DNA of 37,215 nt from Mycobacterium intermedium (GTDB lineage: Bacteria > Actinomycetota > Actinomycetes > Mycobacteriales > Mycobacteriaceae), in the NCBI RefSeq assembly GCF_002086275.1, contig NZ_MVHT01000067.1:1-37215 (forward strand), in the 5' to 3' direction. The position numbers were made by a program, and so were the translations under genes. The notes under the pieces were generated by a model, which made no database searches, had not been told where the DNA came from, and worked only from the letters and a program-made list of their open reading frames with translations. Shown one piece after another: positions 30,953 through 37,215 of the stretch (positions are counted from its first letter, which is position 1; every line of letters begins with the position of its first letter).

Positions 30953-32157
30953 CGGGTTCCGCGTTGCCGCTGAGCGGCATCACCGTCGTCGAGTTGTCCA
31001 GCTTTGTCGCCGCCCCGCTGTGTGGCCTCACGCTGAATCAACTGGGCGCGCAGGTGATTCGGGTCGACCCGATCGGCGGTGCCGCGGACACGCAGCGGTG
31101 GCCACTGTCCGACGACGGCACGTCGATCTACTGGACCGGCCTGAACAAGGGAAAGCGCTCGGCGACAATCGATCTGCGCTCGACCGAAGGTCAGGAGCTG
31201 ATCCAGCGGCTGGTGGTGGAAGGCGACGGCATCATCGTCACCAATGCGGTGCTGCCGTGGCTGAGTCACGAACTCCTGGCCGCCAAGCGGCCCGACGTCA
31301 TTCACGTCCAGTTGCTGGGCAAGGGCGACGGGTCCACCGGGGTGGATTACACCGTGAACGCGGGTCTCGGCTATCCGCTCGTCACCGGGCCGGCGGACCA
31401 TGCCGGTCCGATCAACCACGTCTTGCCCGCCTGGGACGTTAGCTGCGGTCTCTATGCCGCGCTCGCTGTCGTTGCCGCGGTCCACCGCCGGGACAAGTCC
31501 GGCGTCGGAGCGCAGGTCCGCATCGCGCTGGAAGACGTCGCGCTGGCCACCGCGGGCAACCTGGGTCTGTTGACGGAACCCCAGGTGACCGGGACGCAAC
31601 GCGAACGTCTGGGCAACGCCATCTACGGCCAGTACGGCCAGGACTTCGTCAGCAAGGACGGGGCGAGGTTCATGGTCGTCCTGCTGACCAAGCGCCACCT
31701 GCGCGACCTGGTCGACGTAACGGGCACTGGTCCGGCCGTGACGGCGCTGGCCGAGGCGCTGGGCGCCGACTTCGCTTCCGAGGGTGACCGTTACCGCTAC
31801 CGCGATGTCCTGTCGGGTTTGTTCGGCACCTGGTTCGCCGACCACACCGCCGACGAGATCACCGCGACCCTGTCGGACACTACGGTGTTGTGGGAGCAGT
31901 ACCGCACCTTCGCCGAGGTGGCCGAAGGCCCGAAAGTGACTGACAATCCGCTGTTTTCCCGACTGCACCAGCCGGGTGTCGGTGATTACCTGGCCCCCGC
32001 TCTGCCGGCGACGTTCGACGGCGTTCGCTACGCCAGTACGGCCGCGCCGGCGCTCGGGGCGGACACCGCCGCCGTGCTCACCGAGAAACTGAATCTGACG
32101 ACCACCGATATCGAGCGCCTTACCAGCGCGAAGACGATAGGGGGAGGCACCCCATGA
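30949..32157 (+). CDS. Class III CoA-transferase (CaiB/BaiF family)
   Basis: A 402-aa family III CoA-transferase that moves CoA between carboxylic acids. The N-terminal LSGITVVELSSFVAAPLCGLTLNQLGAQVIRVD is typical. The likely catalytic aspartate is Asp163 in LPAWDVSCGLYAALAV, the DxxxG position of the family. The start is GTG at 30949 overlapping the thiolase stop (GTGA); an earlier in-frame start lies within the thiolase. The downstream acyl-CoA dehydrogenase overlaps by 4 bp. Probably activates the acid substrate of this operon; the substrate is unknown. Confidence 0.93.
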   Translation: MTGSALPLSGITVVELSSFVAAPLCGLTLNQLGAQVIRVDPIGGAADTQRWPLSDDGTSIYWTGLNKGKRSATIDLRSTEGQELIQRLVVEGDGIIVTNAVLPWLSHELLAAKRPDVIHVQLLGKGDGSTGVDYTVNAGLGYPLVTGPADHAGPINHVLPAWDVSCGLYAALAVVAAVHRRDKSGVGAQVRIALEDVALATAGNLGLLTEPQVTGTQRERLGNAIYGQYGQDFVSKDGARFMVVLLTKRHLRDLVDVTGTGPAVTALAEALGADFASEGDRYRYRDVLSGLFGTWFADHTADEITATLSDTTVLWEQYRTFAEVAEGPKVTDNPLFSRLHQPGVGDYLAPALPATFDGVRYASTAAPALGADTAAVLTEKLNLTTTDIERLTSAKTIGGGTP

Positions 32158-33347
32158 CCAGGCTCGCCCAAACTCTCGGCCTCACCGATGTCCAGGCTGA
32201 AATCGTCTCGACCGTAAGGCAGTTCGTCGACAAAGAAATCATCCCCAACGCGCCGGAGTTGGAACGCACCGACACCTATCCGCAGGCGATCGTCGACGGG
32301 CTGCGGGATATGGGGCTGTTCGGCCTGATGATCCCCGAGGAATACGGCGGGCTCGGGGAGTCGCTGCTCACCTATGCACTGTGCGTCGAGGAATTGGCGC
32401 GCGGGTGGATGAGCGTGTCAGGTGTGCTCAACACGCATTTCATCGTGGCTTACATGTTGCGCCAGCACGGCACCGACGAGCAGAAGCAACGCTTCCTGCC
32501 GCGGATGGCGACCGGCGAGACCCGGGGCGCATTCTCGATGTCCGAACCTGAACTGGGCTCCGACGTCGCCGCGATCCGCACCCGAGCCACCCGAAATTCC
32601 GACGGCACCTACACCATCGACGGCCAGAAGATGTGGCTCACCAACGGCGGCAGTTCGACGTTGGTGGCTGTCCTGGTGCGAACCGACGAAGGGGCGGACA
32701 AGCCGCACCGCAATCTGACCGCATTCCTGGTCGAAAAGCCCACTGGCTTCGGTGAAGTGGTGCCGGGCCTGATCATCCCCGGGAAAATCGACAAGCTGGG
32801 TTACAAGGGCATCGACACCACCGAACTCATCTTCGACGGCTACGGGGCCAGCGCCGACGACATCCTCGGTGGCAAACCCGGCCAGGGGTTCTTCCAGATG
32901 ATGGACGGTATCGAAGTCGGCCGGGTCAACGTGTCCGCACGGGCCTGCGGCATCGGCATCCGCGCCTTCGAACTGGCGGTCAAGTACGCCCAGCAGCGGC
33001 AAACATTCGGCAAGCCGATCGCTGAGCACCAGGCGATCGCGTTCCAGTTGGCCGAGATGGCCACCAAAGTCGAAGCCGCACACCTGATGATGGTGAACGC
33101 CGCCCGGCTCAAGGACTCCGGCGAACGCAACGATGTGGCCGCCGGAATGGCGAAATACCTTGCCAGCGAGTTCTGCTCGGAGGTCACCCAGCAGAGCTTC
33201 CGGATCCACGGCGGCTACGGCTACTCCAAGGAGTACGAGATCGAGCGGCTGATGCGCGATGCGCCCTTCCTGCTCATCGGTGAAGGGACCAGCGAGATTC
33301 AAAAGCAGATCATCAGTAAGCGACTGCTGGACGAGTACCGGGTGTAA
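32154..33347 (+). CDS. Acyl-CoA dehydrogenase (FadE family), operon member
   Basis: FAD-dependent acyl-CoA dehydrogenase of 397 aa. Motifs: GLMIPEEYGGLGESLLTYALC, FSMSEPELGSDVA, YTIDGQKMWLTNG, RQTFGKPIAEHQAIAFQLAEM and IHGGYGYSKEYEIERLMRD. The catalytic base Glu377 is in LLIGEGTSEIQKQ. The ATG overlaps the CoA-transferase stop by 4 bp and follows GGGGAGG. The GntR gene starts 4 bp after its stop. With the CoA-transferase, SDR and thiolase it completes most of a beta-oxidation-like cycle; an enoyl-CoA hydratase is missing from the operon. Confidence 0.95.
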   Translation: MTRLAQTLGLTDVQAEIVSTVRQFVDKEIIPNAPELERTDTYPQAIVDGLRDMGLFGLMIPEEYGGLGESLLTYALCVEELARGWMSVSGVLNTHFIVAYMLRQHGTDEQKQRFLPRMATGETRGAFSMSEPELGSDVAAIRTRATRNSDGTYTIDGQKMWLTNGGSSTLVAVLVRTDEGADKPHRNLTAFLVEKPTGFGEVVPGLIIPGKIDKLGYKGIDTTELIFDGYGASADDILGGKPGQGFFQMMDGIEVGRVNVSARACGIGIRAFELAVKYAQQRQTFGKPIAEHQAIAFQLAEMATKVEAAHLMMVNAARLKDSGERNDVAAGMAKYLASEFCSEVTQQSFRIHGGYGYSKEYEIERLMRDAPFLLIGEGTSEIQKQIISKRLLDEYRV

Positions 33348-33351
33348 GCCG

Positions 33352-34059
33352 ATGACAATTCCGAACTTCGGGGCGCGGCCGCAGCTTTCCGAGGACGTCG
33401 CGAAATTTGTCCGCAAGAGAATCTTCGACGGTACCTACGCCGCGGGTCAGTACGTGCGTCTCGATCAGCTGGCGGCGGAATTGGGCATCAGTGTGACCCC
33501 GGTGCGGGAGGCCTTGTTTGCGCTGTGCGCCGAGGGCTTGGTTGCCCAGCAGCCCCGCCGCGGGTTCGTCGTACTGCCGCTGACGCAGCGCGACCTGGCC
33601 GACGTCGCCAACGTGCAGGCACACGTGGGCGGAGAACTTGCGGCTCGGGCCGCGACCTGTATCACCGACGGCCAACTCGCCGAGCTGGAAAGGATTCAGG
33701 CGCAGCTGGAAAAGGCTTATGCCAACGACGATGACGAGCAGACGGTTCGGCTCAACCACGAATTTCACCGGGCCATCAACATCGCCGCAAACTCACCGAA
33801 GCTGGCTCAGTTGATGGCGCAGATCACCCGCTACGCGCCCGAATCGGTGTTTCCCAGCGTCGAGCATTGGCCCGCCCAAGCGGTCAGGGATCATCGACGC
33901 GTGTTGGCCGCGCTGAAGAAGCGCGACGAACAGCTGGCCCGCGCGGCCATGTCGGAACACTTTGCGGCCAGCGCGGTTCCGTTGATCGACCATCTTGTCG
34001 AGCGCGGGGTAATCGGCGATGGTGAAGGCCCATCGGTGCCTCGGGGAGGGCGTTCGTAA
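33352..34059 (+). CDS. GntR family (FCD domain) transcriptional regulator
   Basis: A 235-aa regulator with an N-terminal winged helix-turn-helix (VRLDQLAAELGISVTPVREALFALCAEGLV) and a C-terminal FCD ligand domain with its expected metal-site histidines (for example NHEFHRAINIAANS, DHRRVL and MSEHF). The ATG at 33352 begins 4 bp after the acyl-CoA dehydrogenase stop; a longer frame would overlap that gene. Such regulators commonly repress their own catabolic operon until a CoA ester or acid binds. The AT-rich palindrome at 28914 is a candidate site. Confidence 0.93.
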   Translation: MTIPNFGARPQLSEDVAKFVRKRIFDGTYAAGQYVRLDQLAAELGISVTPVREALFALCAEGLVAQQPRRGFVVLPLTQRDLADVANVQAHVGGELAARAATCITDGQLAELERIQAQLEKAYANDDDEQTVRLNHEFHRAINIAANSPKLAQLMAQITRYAPESVFPSVEHWPAQAVRDHRRVLAALKKRDEQLARAAMSEHFAASAVPLIDHLVERGVIGDGEGPSVPRGGRS

Positions 34060-34080
34060 AACTCGGTTGGCCGTCAGAGG

Positions 34081-34251
34081 TCATCGCGCGGTATGGCCGG
34101 CCTGCGGCCACTCGATCTGTCGAGCTCGCGCCGCTCCGGCGACTGCCTGCTGCAGCGCGGCTCGCACGGTGTCCGAAACGCCCGTTGTGTTCAATTCGCG
34201 TTTTGCGGCAGCCAGGAGTTCGTCATCGAGGTCGATGCGGCGCTTGGTCAT
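34081..34251 (-). CDS. vapB: Orphan VapB-type antitoxin
   Basis: A 56-aa frame beginning MTKRRIDLDDELLAAAKREL and continuing TTGVSDTVRAALQQAV, the ribbon-helix-helix pattern of mycobacterial VapB antitoxins, ending QIEWPQAGHTAR. Ribosome-binding site AAAGGGG lies 7 nt before the ATG. A typical VapC toxin would follow directly on the minus strand, but no PIN-domain frame is present: the sequence runs into the 3' end of the GntR gene. The toxin has probably been lost. A strong palindrome 21 bp upstream fits VapB autoregulation. Assigned by recall of the family. Confidence 0.82.
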   Translation of the reverse strand: MTKRRIDLDDELLAAAKRELNTTGVSDTVRAALQQAVAGAARARQIEWPQAGHTAR

Positions 34252-34271
34252 GCGGGTGCCCCTTTGAATTG

Positions 34272-34292
34272 TTCACACAGCATATGTGTGAA
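34272..34292. promoter_or_regulatory. Palindromic operator upstream of vapB
   Basis: Perfect inverted repeat TTCACACA (34272-34279) and TGTGTGAA (34285-34292) around GCATA. A third half-site TTCACAC occurs at 34308-34314. The spacing and position fit a ribbon-helix-helix autoregulatory operator of a toxin-antitoxin locus. Confidence 0.6.
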
Positions 34293-34308
34293 AGTTCCCG
34301 CCCGCTGT

Positions 34309-35697
34309 TCACACTCGCTGAACGTCGGGCGTGAAGACCGGGCGTTTGGCGGCAAGCTTCTTCGCCGATGCGGCGCGACGCCGGTTGAACATGCGTTGCT
34401 CGACAATCCGGTCCACTTCGCGTCGCACATCTCGACGAAGCGTGCGTAGCAGCAGTCCGCGGTCGGCGCCTGGTTCGCGCGCGGCCGCCCAAACCCAGCG
34501 GACCAACCGACGTGGCGTGAAAACCTCGGTGGCCAAACGGTTTCGGGAGAAGACGTCCAAAATCTGTGTCGGTCCGTCGGGTTGACTGGCGAACCAGCGG
34601 TAGGCGGCATCTTCGACAGGCGAAACGGTGTCGTCACGGCCGAGCTGGTTCGCCCACTGGTACATGGGCAGGCATTGTTCGTCGCGGTCGACTTCCCACC
34701 TGGCCAGGGCCGCATCCAGTGCTTCCGGCTCGTCAAGGTGGGCCGCCGTCGTCTCGCCCAGGAGGCGGCCGAACCTGAGCGCGTCCCGGATCCCTTGGGC
34801 GGTCACCGGATCCTTGAAGTGGCCGGCATCCCCGGCCAACGCCCACCCTGGGCCGTGCGAATGCCGGAAGTACGACGGATGGCTGTATGAGATCAGGATC
34901 TTGCTGACGCGGTTGCAGTCGTGTAGCCGGGAGGAGAATGGCGGGATCCGACGAACCGTGTCGAGAAAGGCGGCCTCGGCGTCGCGCCGAAACTCGTCGG
35001 CACGGCTGACCGGTGGCATCAGCAGGGCCACCAATTGGCCGCCATCACAAGGAAATACGGTGACCAGGTCATCGTCATAGCGCCATTGCATGGCCAGGTT
35101 GCGCAGGTCCTGGTGGGCGTCTTCGTAATAGGCGTAGGCCATCATGCGCTGGTTGTCCCAGCGGTGGTGCTCGGTGGTGCCCACCAACCGGGCGATGGTG
35201 GAGCGCCTGCCGTCGGCCCCTACCACCAGCTTCGCGGTGATTGTGCCCTCGCCGCCGTCGCGCTGGCGGTAACGGATTCCGGCCACCCGGCCGTCTGGGT
35301 CGAAGACCAGATCGGTGACCCGCGTGCGTTCGCGAACCTCGGCACCCTCCGCGCGGGCGGTCTGTACGAGCGCGAGATCGAGTCCCGGTCGGCGGACACA
35401 GGCGCCGACATCAAACCCGTTGGCCTTGCTGAAGTTACCGACAACCTCTACCCCGGGGGATGCGAGGCCGGCGCGGGTGTGCAGCGGTGCGCCGAGTTCT
35501 AGCACCCGGTCGCGGGCGCCCAACAGCTCAAGTTCTTCCCAGTGGTTCGGGAAGAACAGATGAGTCGACAGGGTGTCGGACGGAAACGACGCGCCGTCGA
35601 GGGCGACGACCTTGCGACCGCGACGCGCGAAGGCGATGGCAGCGGCAGCGCCCGCGCAGCGGCTTCCGACAATCACGACGTCGGTGCGCTCGTGCAT
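34309..35697 (-). CDS. FAD-dependent oxidoreductase (PHBH/geranylgeranyl-reductase-like)
   Basis: A 462-aa flavoprotein. N-terminal dinucleotide-binding motif DVVIVGSRCAGAAAAIAFARRG, the group's GADGRRST, and the C-terminal ALAGDAGHFKDPVTAQGIRDALR flavin motif place it in the p-hydroxybenzoate hydroxylase fold. The C-terminal 70 residues are Arg-rich (RTLRRDVRREVDR, NRRRAASAKK). A TTG at 35733 extends the frame by 12 codons, but the ATG at 35697 is directly before the first beta strand. No membrane helix. It diverges from a TetR regulator that probably controls it. Substrate unknown; a monooxygenase or reductase of a hydrophobic compound is a guess. Confidence 0.9.
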   Translation of the reverse strand: MHERTDVVIVGSRCAGAAAAIAFARRGRKVVALDGASFPSDTLSTHLFFPNHWEELELLGARDRVLELGAPLHTRAGLASPGVEVVGNFSKANGFDVGACVRRPGLDLALVQTARAEGAEVRERTRVTDLVFDPDGRVAGIRYRQRDGGEGTITAKLVVGADGRRSTIARLVGTTEHHRWDNQRMMAYAYYEDAHQDLRNLAMQWRYDDDLVTVFPCDGGQLVALLMPPVSRADEFRRDAEAAFLDTVRRIPPFSSRLHDCNRVSKILISYSHPSYFRHSHGPGWALAGDAGHFKDPVTAQGIRDALRFGRLLGETTAAHLDEPEALDAALARWEVDRDEQCLPMYQWANQLGRDDTVSPVEDAAYRWFASQPDGPTQILDVFSRNRLATEVFTPRRLVRWVWAAAREPGADRGLLLRTLRRDVRREVDRIVEQRMFNRRRAASAKKLAAKRPVFTPDVQRV

Positions 35698-35739
35698 AGG
35701 GGTGAGGATGTCAAACCGGCGAGTGTTTTGCAATAGCGT

Positions 35740-35755
35740 TCAATTTATGAATTGA
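35740..35755. promoter_or_regulatory. Palindrome over the oxidoreductase promoter
   Basis: TCAATT-TATG-AATTGA is a perfect 6-4-6 inverted repeat. On the minus strand it overlaps TAAATT (plus 35742-35747), a TANNNT -10 match for the FAD oxidoreductase, and on the plus strand its right arm runs into TTGACT (35752-35757), a possible -35 for the TetR gene. Confidence 0.5.
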
Positions 35756-35761
35756 CTTCTA

Positions 35762-35779
35762 ATAGGCTCTCCGGCCTAT
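35762..35779. promoter_or_regulatory. Palindrome over the tetR -10
   Basis: ATAGGC-TCTCCG-GCCTAT is a perfect 6-6-6 inverted repeat that overlaps TATCCT (35777-35782), the candidate -10 ending 6 nt before the TetR GTG. This is the expected place for autorepression by the TetR protein. Confidence 0.5.
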
Positions 35780-35788
35780 CCTGACTCC

Positions 35789-36505
35789 GTGTCCGGTAGC
35801 AGCACTCCCGCGCGCACCAGTGGCGCGGCGGCCCGCGGCGAGCGCCGGCGTGCCCGGACGCGCGCGTTGATCCTGGACGCCGCCGAAGTGGTGTTCAGCC
35901 GCGAAGGTTATGACGGCGCGCGGATCGAGGAAATCGCCGAGACCGCCGACGTCTCCGTCGGGTCGATCTACACCCACTTTGACGGAAAGCGCGGTGTTTA
36001 CCTGCATCTGGTCGATCGCTCGTTGAAATTCTTCGCCGAATACATGACGCGCAGCGAAGATCCGACGTTGACACCGCTGCAACGGGTGCTGGCCGGCGGT
36101 GATGCGTACCTGCGGTTCCACCTGGACCACCCGGGGGCGTTCCACTTTTTGGCCTACCGAAATCCCGGCACCACACCGTTTTCCGGTGCGGACGGACCAG
36201 AGGCCGCGATCCGCGACAAGGTCGGCGAACTGCTGCGCCGGTTCGCAGCCCAGATCGACGAAGCGATTGCGGCGGGGGAGGCGCGACCCGTCGATTCGAT
36301 GCGCCTGACTCGATTTCTTTGGGGCGCGTGGAACGGCGTGATCGCTCTTCGCCTGCAACCCGAGGGGTTGCGACTGTCCGAGTCGGAGATCGCCGAAACG
36401 CTGGAGCTGGCCCGCTGGTTGCTGCGCGAGGGAATAGCCAGCCCGGCGCTCCGGGACGAGAACGGCGAGGTAAACGACCGCGTCCCGCTGCCGCGCATCA
36501 CGTGA
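35789..36505 (+). CDS. TetR/AcrR family transcriptional regulator
   Basis: A 238-aa regulator with an Arg-rich N-terminus (ARGERRRARTRALILDAAEVVF) and a canonical TetR helix-turn-helix (ARIEEIAETADVSVGSIYTHFDGKRGVYLHLV). The C-terminal ligand domain includes HLDHPGAFHFLAYRN and LTRFLWGAWNGVIALRL. The GTG at 35789 lies 6 nt after TATCCT, so the mRNA may be leaderless; there is no Shine-Dalgarno. It diverges from the FAD oxidoreductase with a 91-bp gap containing two palindromes. Ligand unknown. The gene downstream on the same strand is a PE_PGRS gene 100 bp away. Confidence 0.92.
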   Translation: MSGSSTPARTSGAAARGERRRARTRALILDAAEVVFSREGYDGARIEEIAETADVSVGSIYTHFDGKRGVYLHLVDRSLKFFAEYMTRSEDPTLTPLQRVLAGGDAYLRFHLDHPGAFHFLAYRNPGTTPFSGADGPEAAIRDKVGELLRRFAAQIDEAIAAGEARPVDSMRLTRFLWGAWNGVIALRLQPEGLRLSESEIAETLELARWLLREGIASPALRDENGEVNDRVPLPRIT

Positions 36506-36605
36506 CACATCGGCCCGGGGACCGATTCGCTTGCCCTAGGTCCGAGATCCTCCTGCATGATGCATTGGTGGCCACCAGCTAGCGTCGGAGGGCAGTAACA
36601 CCGCC

Positions 36606-37215
36606 ATGTCGTTTCTGATCACCACACCGGACCTGGTGTCGAAGGCAGCGGCGGATGTGGGGCGGATCGGCGCCTCGATCTTCGCGGCGAATTTTTCGGC
36701 CCAAGGTCCGACCAGCACGTTGGTGGCCGCCGCCGAGGATGAGGTGTCAGCGGCGATCGCCGAATTGTTCCGCCATCAGGCGCGGGCCTACCAGGCGGCC
36801 AGTGCTCAGGTGGCCGCCTTTCATGCGCAGTTCGTGCGGGCATTGGGTGACGCCAGCGGGGCCTATGCGGCGGCGGAGGCGGCCGCTGCCAACCCACTGC
36901 AGATCGTCGGCGACAACGTTCTGGGTGTGATCAACGGGCCCACCAACCTGCTGTTGGGACGCCCGCTGATCGGTGACGGGGTCAACGGCACCCCCGGCAC
37001 CGGGCAAGCCGGTGGGGACGGCGGGATCCTCTGGGGCAACGGCGGAATGGGCGGCTCGGGTGCGCCGGGCCAGGCGGGTGGTCGCGGCGGCAACGCCGGA
37101 TTGATCGGGAACGGTGGGGCCGGCGGCGCCGGCGGTATTGGACGCGGGGTCGGCGGTAACGGCGGGACCAGCGGTGGCGGCGGCTCGTCCGCGTCGGTCG
37201 GTAGCAATGGCGCAC
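36606..37215 (+). CDS. PE_PGRS family protein, 5' part (runs off the window)
   Basis: The first 203 codons are present with no stop before the window ends. MSFLITTPDLVSKAAADVGRIG begins a PE domain that continues to about residue 95 (AYAAAEAAAANPLQIVG), followed by NLLLGRPLIGDGVNGTPGTGQAGG and the start of the Gly-rich PGRS region. The PE domain is clearly diverged from the two at the left end of the window. GGAGGG lies 13 nt before the ATG, a rather long spacing. The gene is 100 bp downstream of the TetR gene, probably with its own promoter; no clear -10 was found in that gap. Confidence 0.92.
   Translation, partial: MSFLITTPDLVSKAAADVGRIGASIFAANFSAQGPTSTLVAAAEDEVSAAIAELFRHQARAYQAASAQVAAFHAQFVRALGDASGAYAAAEAAAANPLQIVGDNVLGVINGPTNLLLGRPLIGDGVNGTPGTGQAGGDGGILWGNGGMGGSGAPGQAGGRGGNAGLIGNGGAGGAGGIGRGVGGNGGTSGGGGSSASVGSNGA

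Noticed and set aside
34223..34492. 89-aa Arg-rich minus-strand frame near the vapB promoter
   Set aside because: It overlaps the oxidoreductase gene out of frame and has low-complexity composition; the 56-aa VapB frame is the real gene here.

Overview
The window is high-GC actinobacterial DNA that I assign to a slow-growing Mycobacterium. Three PE_PGRS genes are present, and gene content and order follow the Mycobacterium tuberculosis Rv1325c-Rv1350 segment closely. It is not M. tuberculosis itself. Two blocks that I recall from that reference are missing: mec-cysO-cysM (Rv1334-Rv1336) and the mycobactin mbt-2 genes mbtL/M/N/K (Rv1344-Rv1347c). The gene content after irtAB also differs. All comparisons to M. 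tuberculosis are from memory, not from a search.

Layout. 1-3.5 kb: two tandem PE_PGRS genes on the minus strand with homologous upstream regions. 3.5-10.7 kb: alpha-glucan metabolism, with glgE-glgB on minus and glgP divergent on plus. 10.6-14.0 kb: dinG helicase and pncB nicotinate phosphoribosyltransferase on minus. 14.0-19.8 kb: a plus-strand housekeeping run: clpS, a DUF2017 protein, a P1/S58 aminopeptidase-like hydrolase, rhomboid protease, murI, a metallo-beta-lactamase-fold cAMP phosphodiesterase homologue, rph and an RdgB-type XTP/dITP pyrophosphatase. Several junctions in this run are 4-bp ATGA overlaps. 19.9-20.6 kb: the membrane pair lprD and a DUF3817 protein on minus.

20.6-21.5 kb is a plastic locus. 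It holds a decayed HTH/LAGLIDADG-type gene, a tRNA-Leu(UAG), two 69-bp near-identical repeats, and a candidate IdeR iron box. Next comes a tetR-irtA-irtB operon (21.5-26.5 kb) for carboxymycobactin-iron uptake. 26.6-34.1 kb is lipid or acyl-CoA metabolism: an APH-like kinase, a convergent acyl-CoA dehydrogenase, and a tightly packed plus-strand operon. That operon encodes an SDR (FabG2-like), a thiolase, a class III CoA-transferase, an acyl-CoA dehydrogenase and a GntR/FCD regulator.

34.1-37.2 kb: an orphan VapB-type antitoxin of 56 aa with a strong palindromic operator and no toxin, an FAD-dependent oxidoreductase divergent from a TetR regulator with two palindromes between them, and the 5' part of a third PE_PGRS gene that runs off the window.

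No CRISPR array, prophage or intact insertion sequence was seen. The most distinctive observations are the decayed HTH/LAGLIDADG gene beside the tRNA, the tandem hairpin repeats, the iron box in front of tetR-irtAB, the orphan vapB with its operator, and the recurring -10 hexamers placed 6-8 nt before RTG start codons, which suggest leaderless mRNAs.
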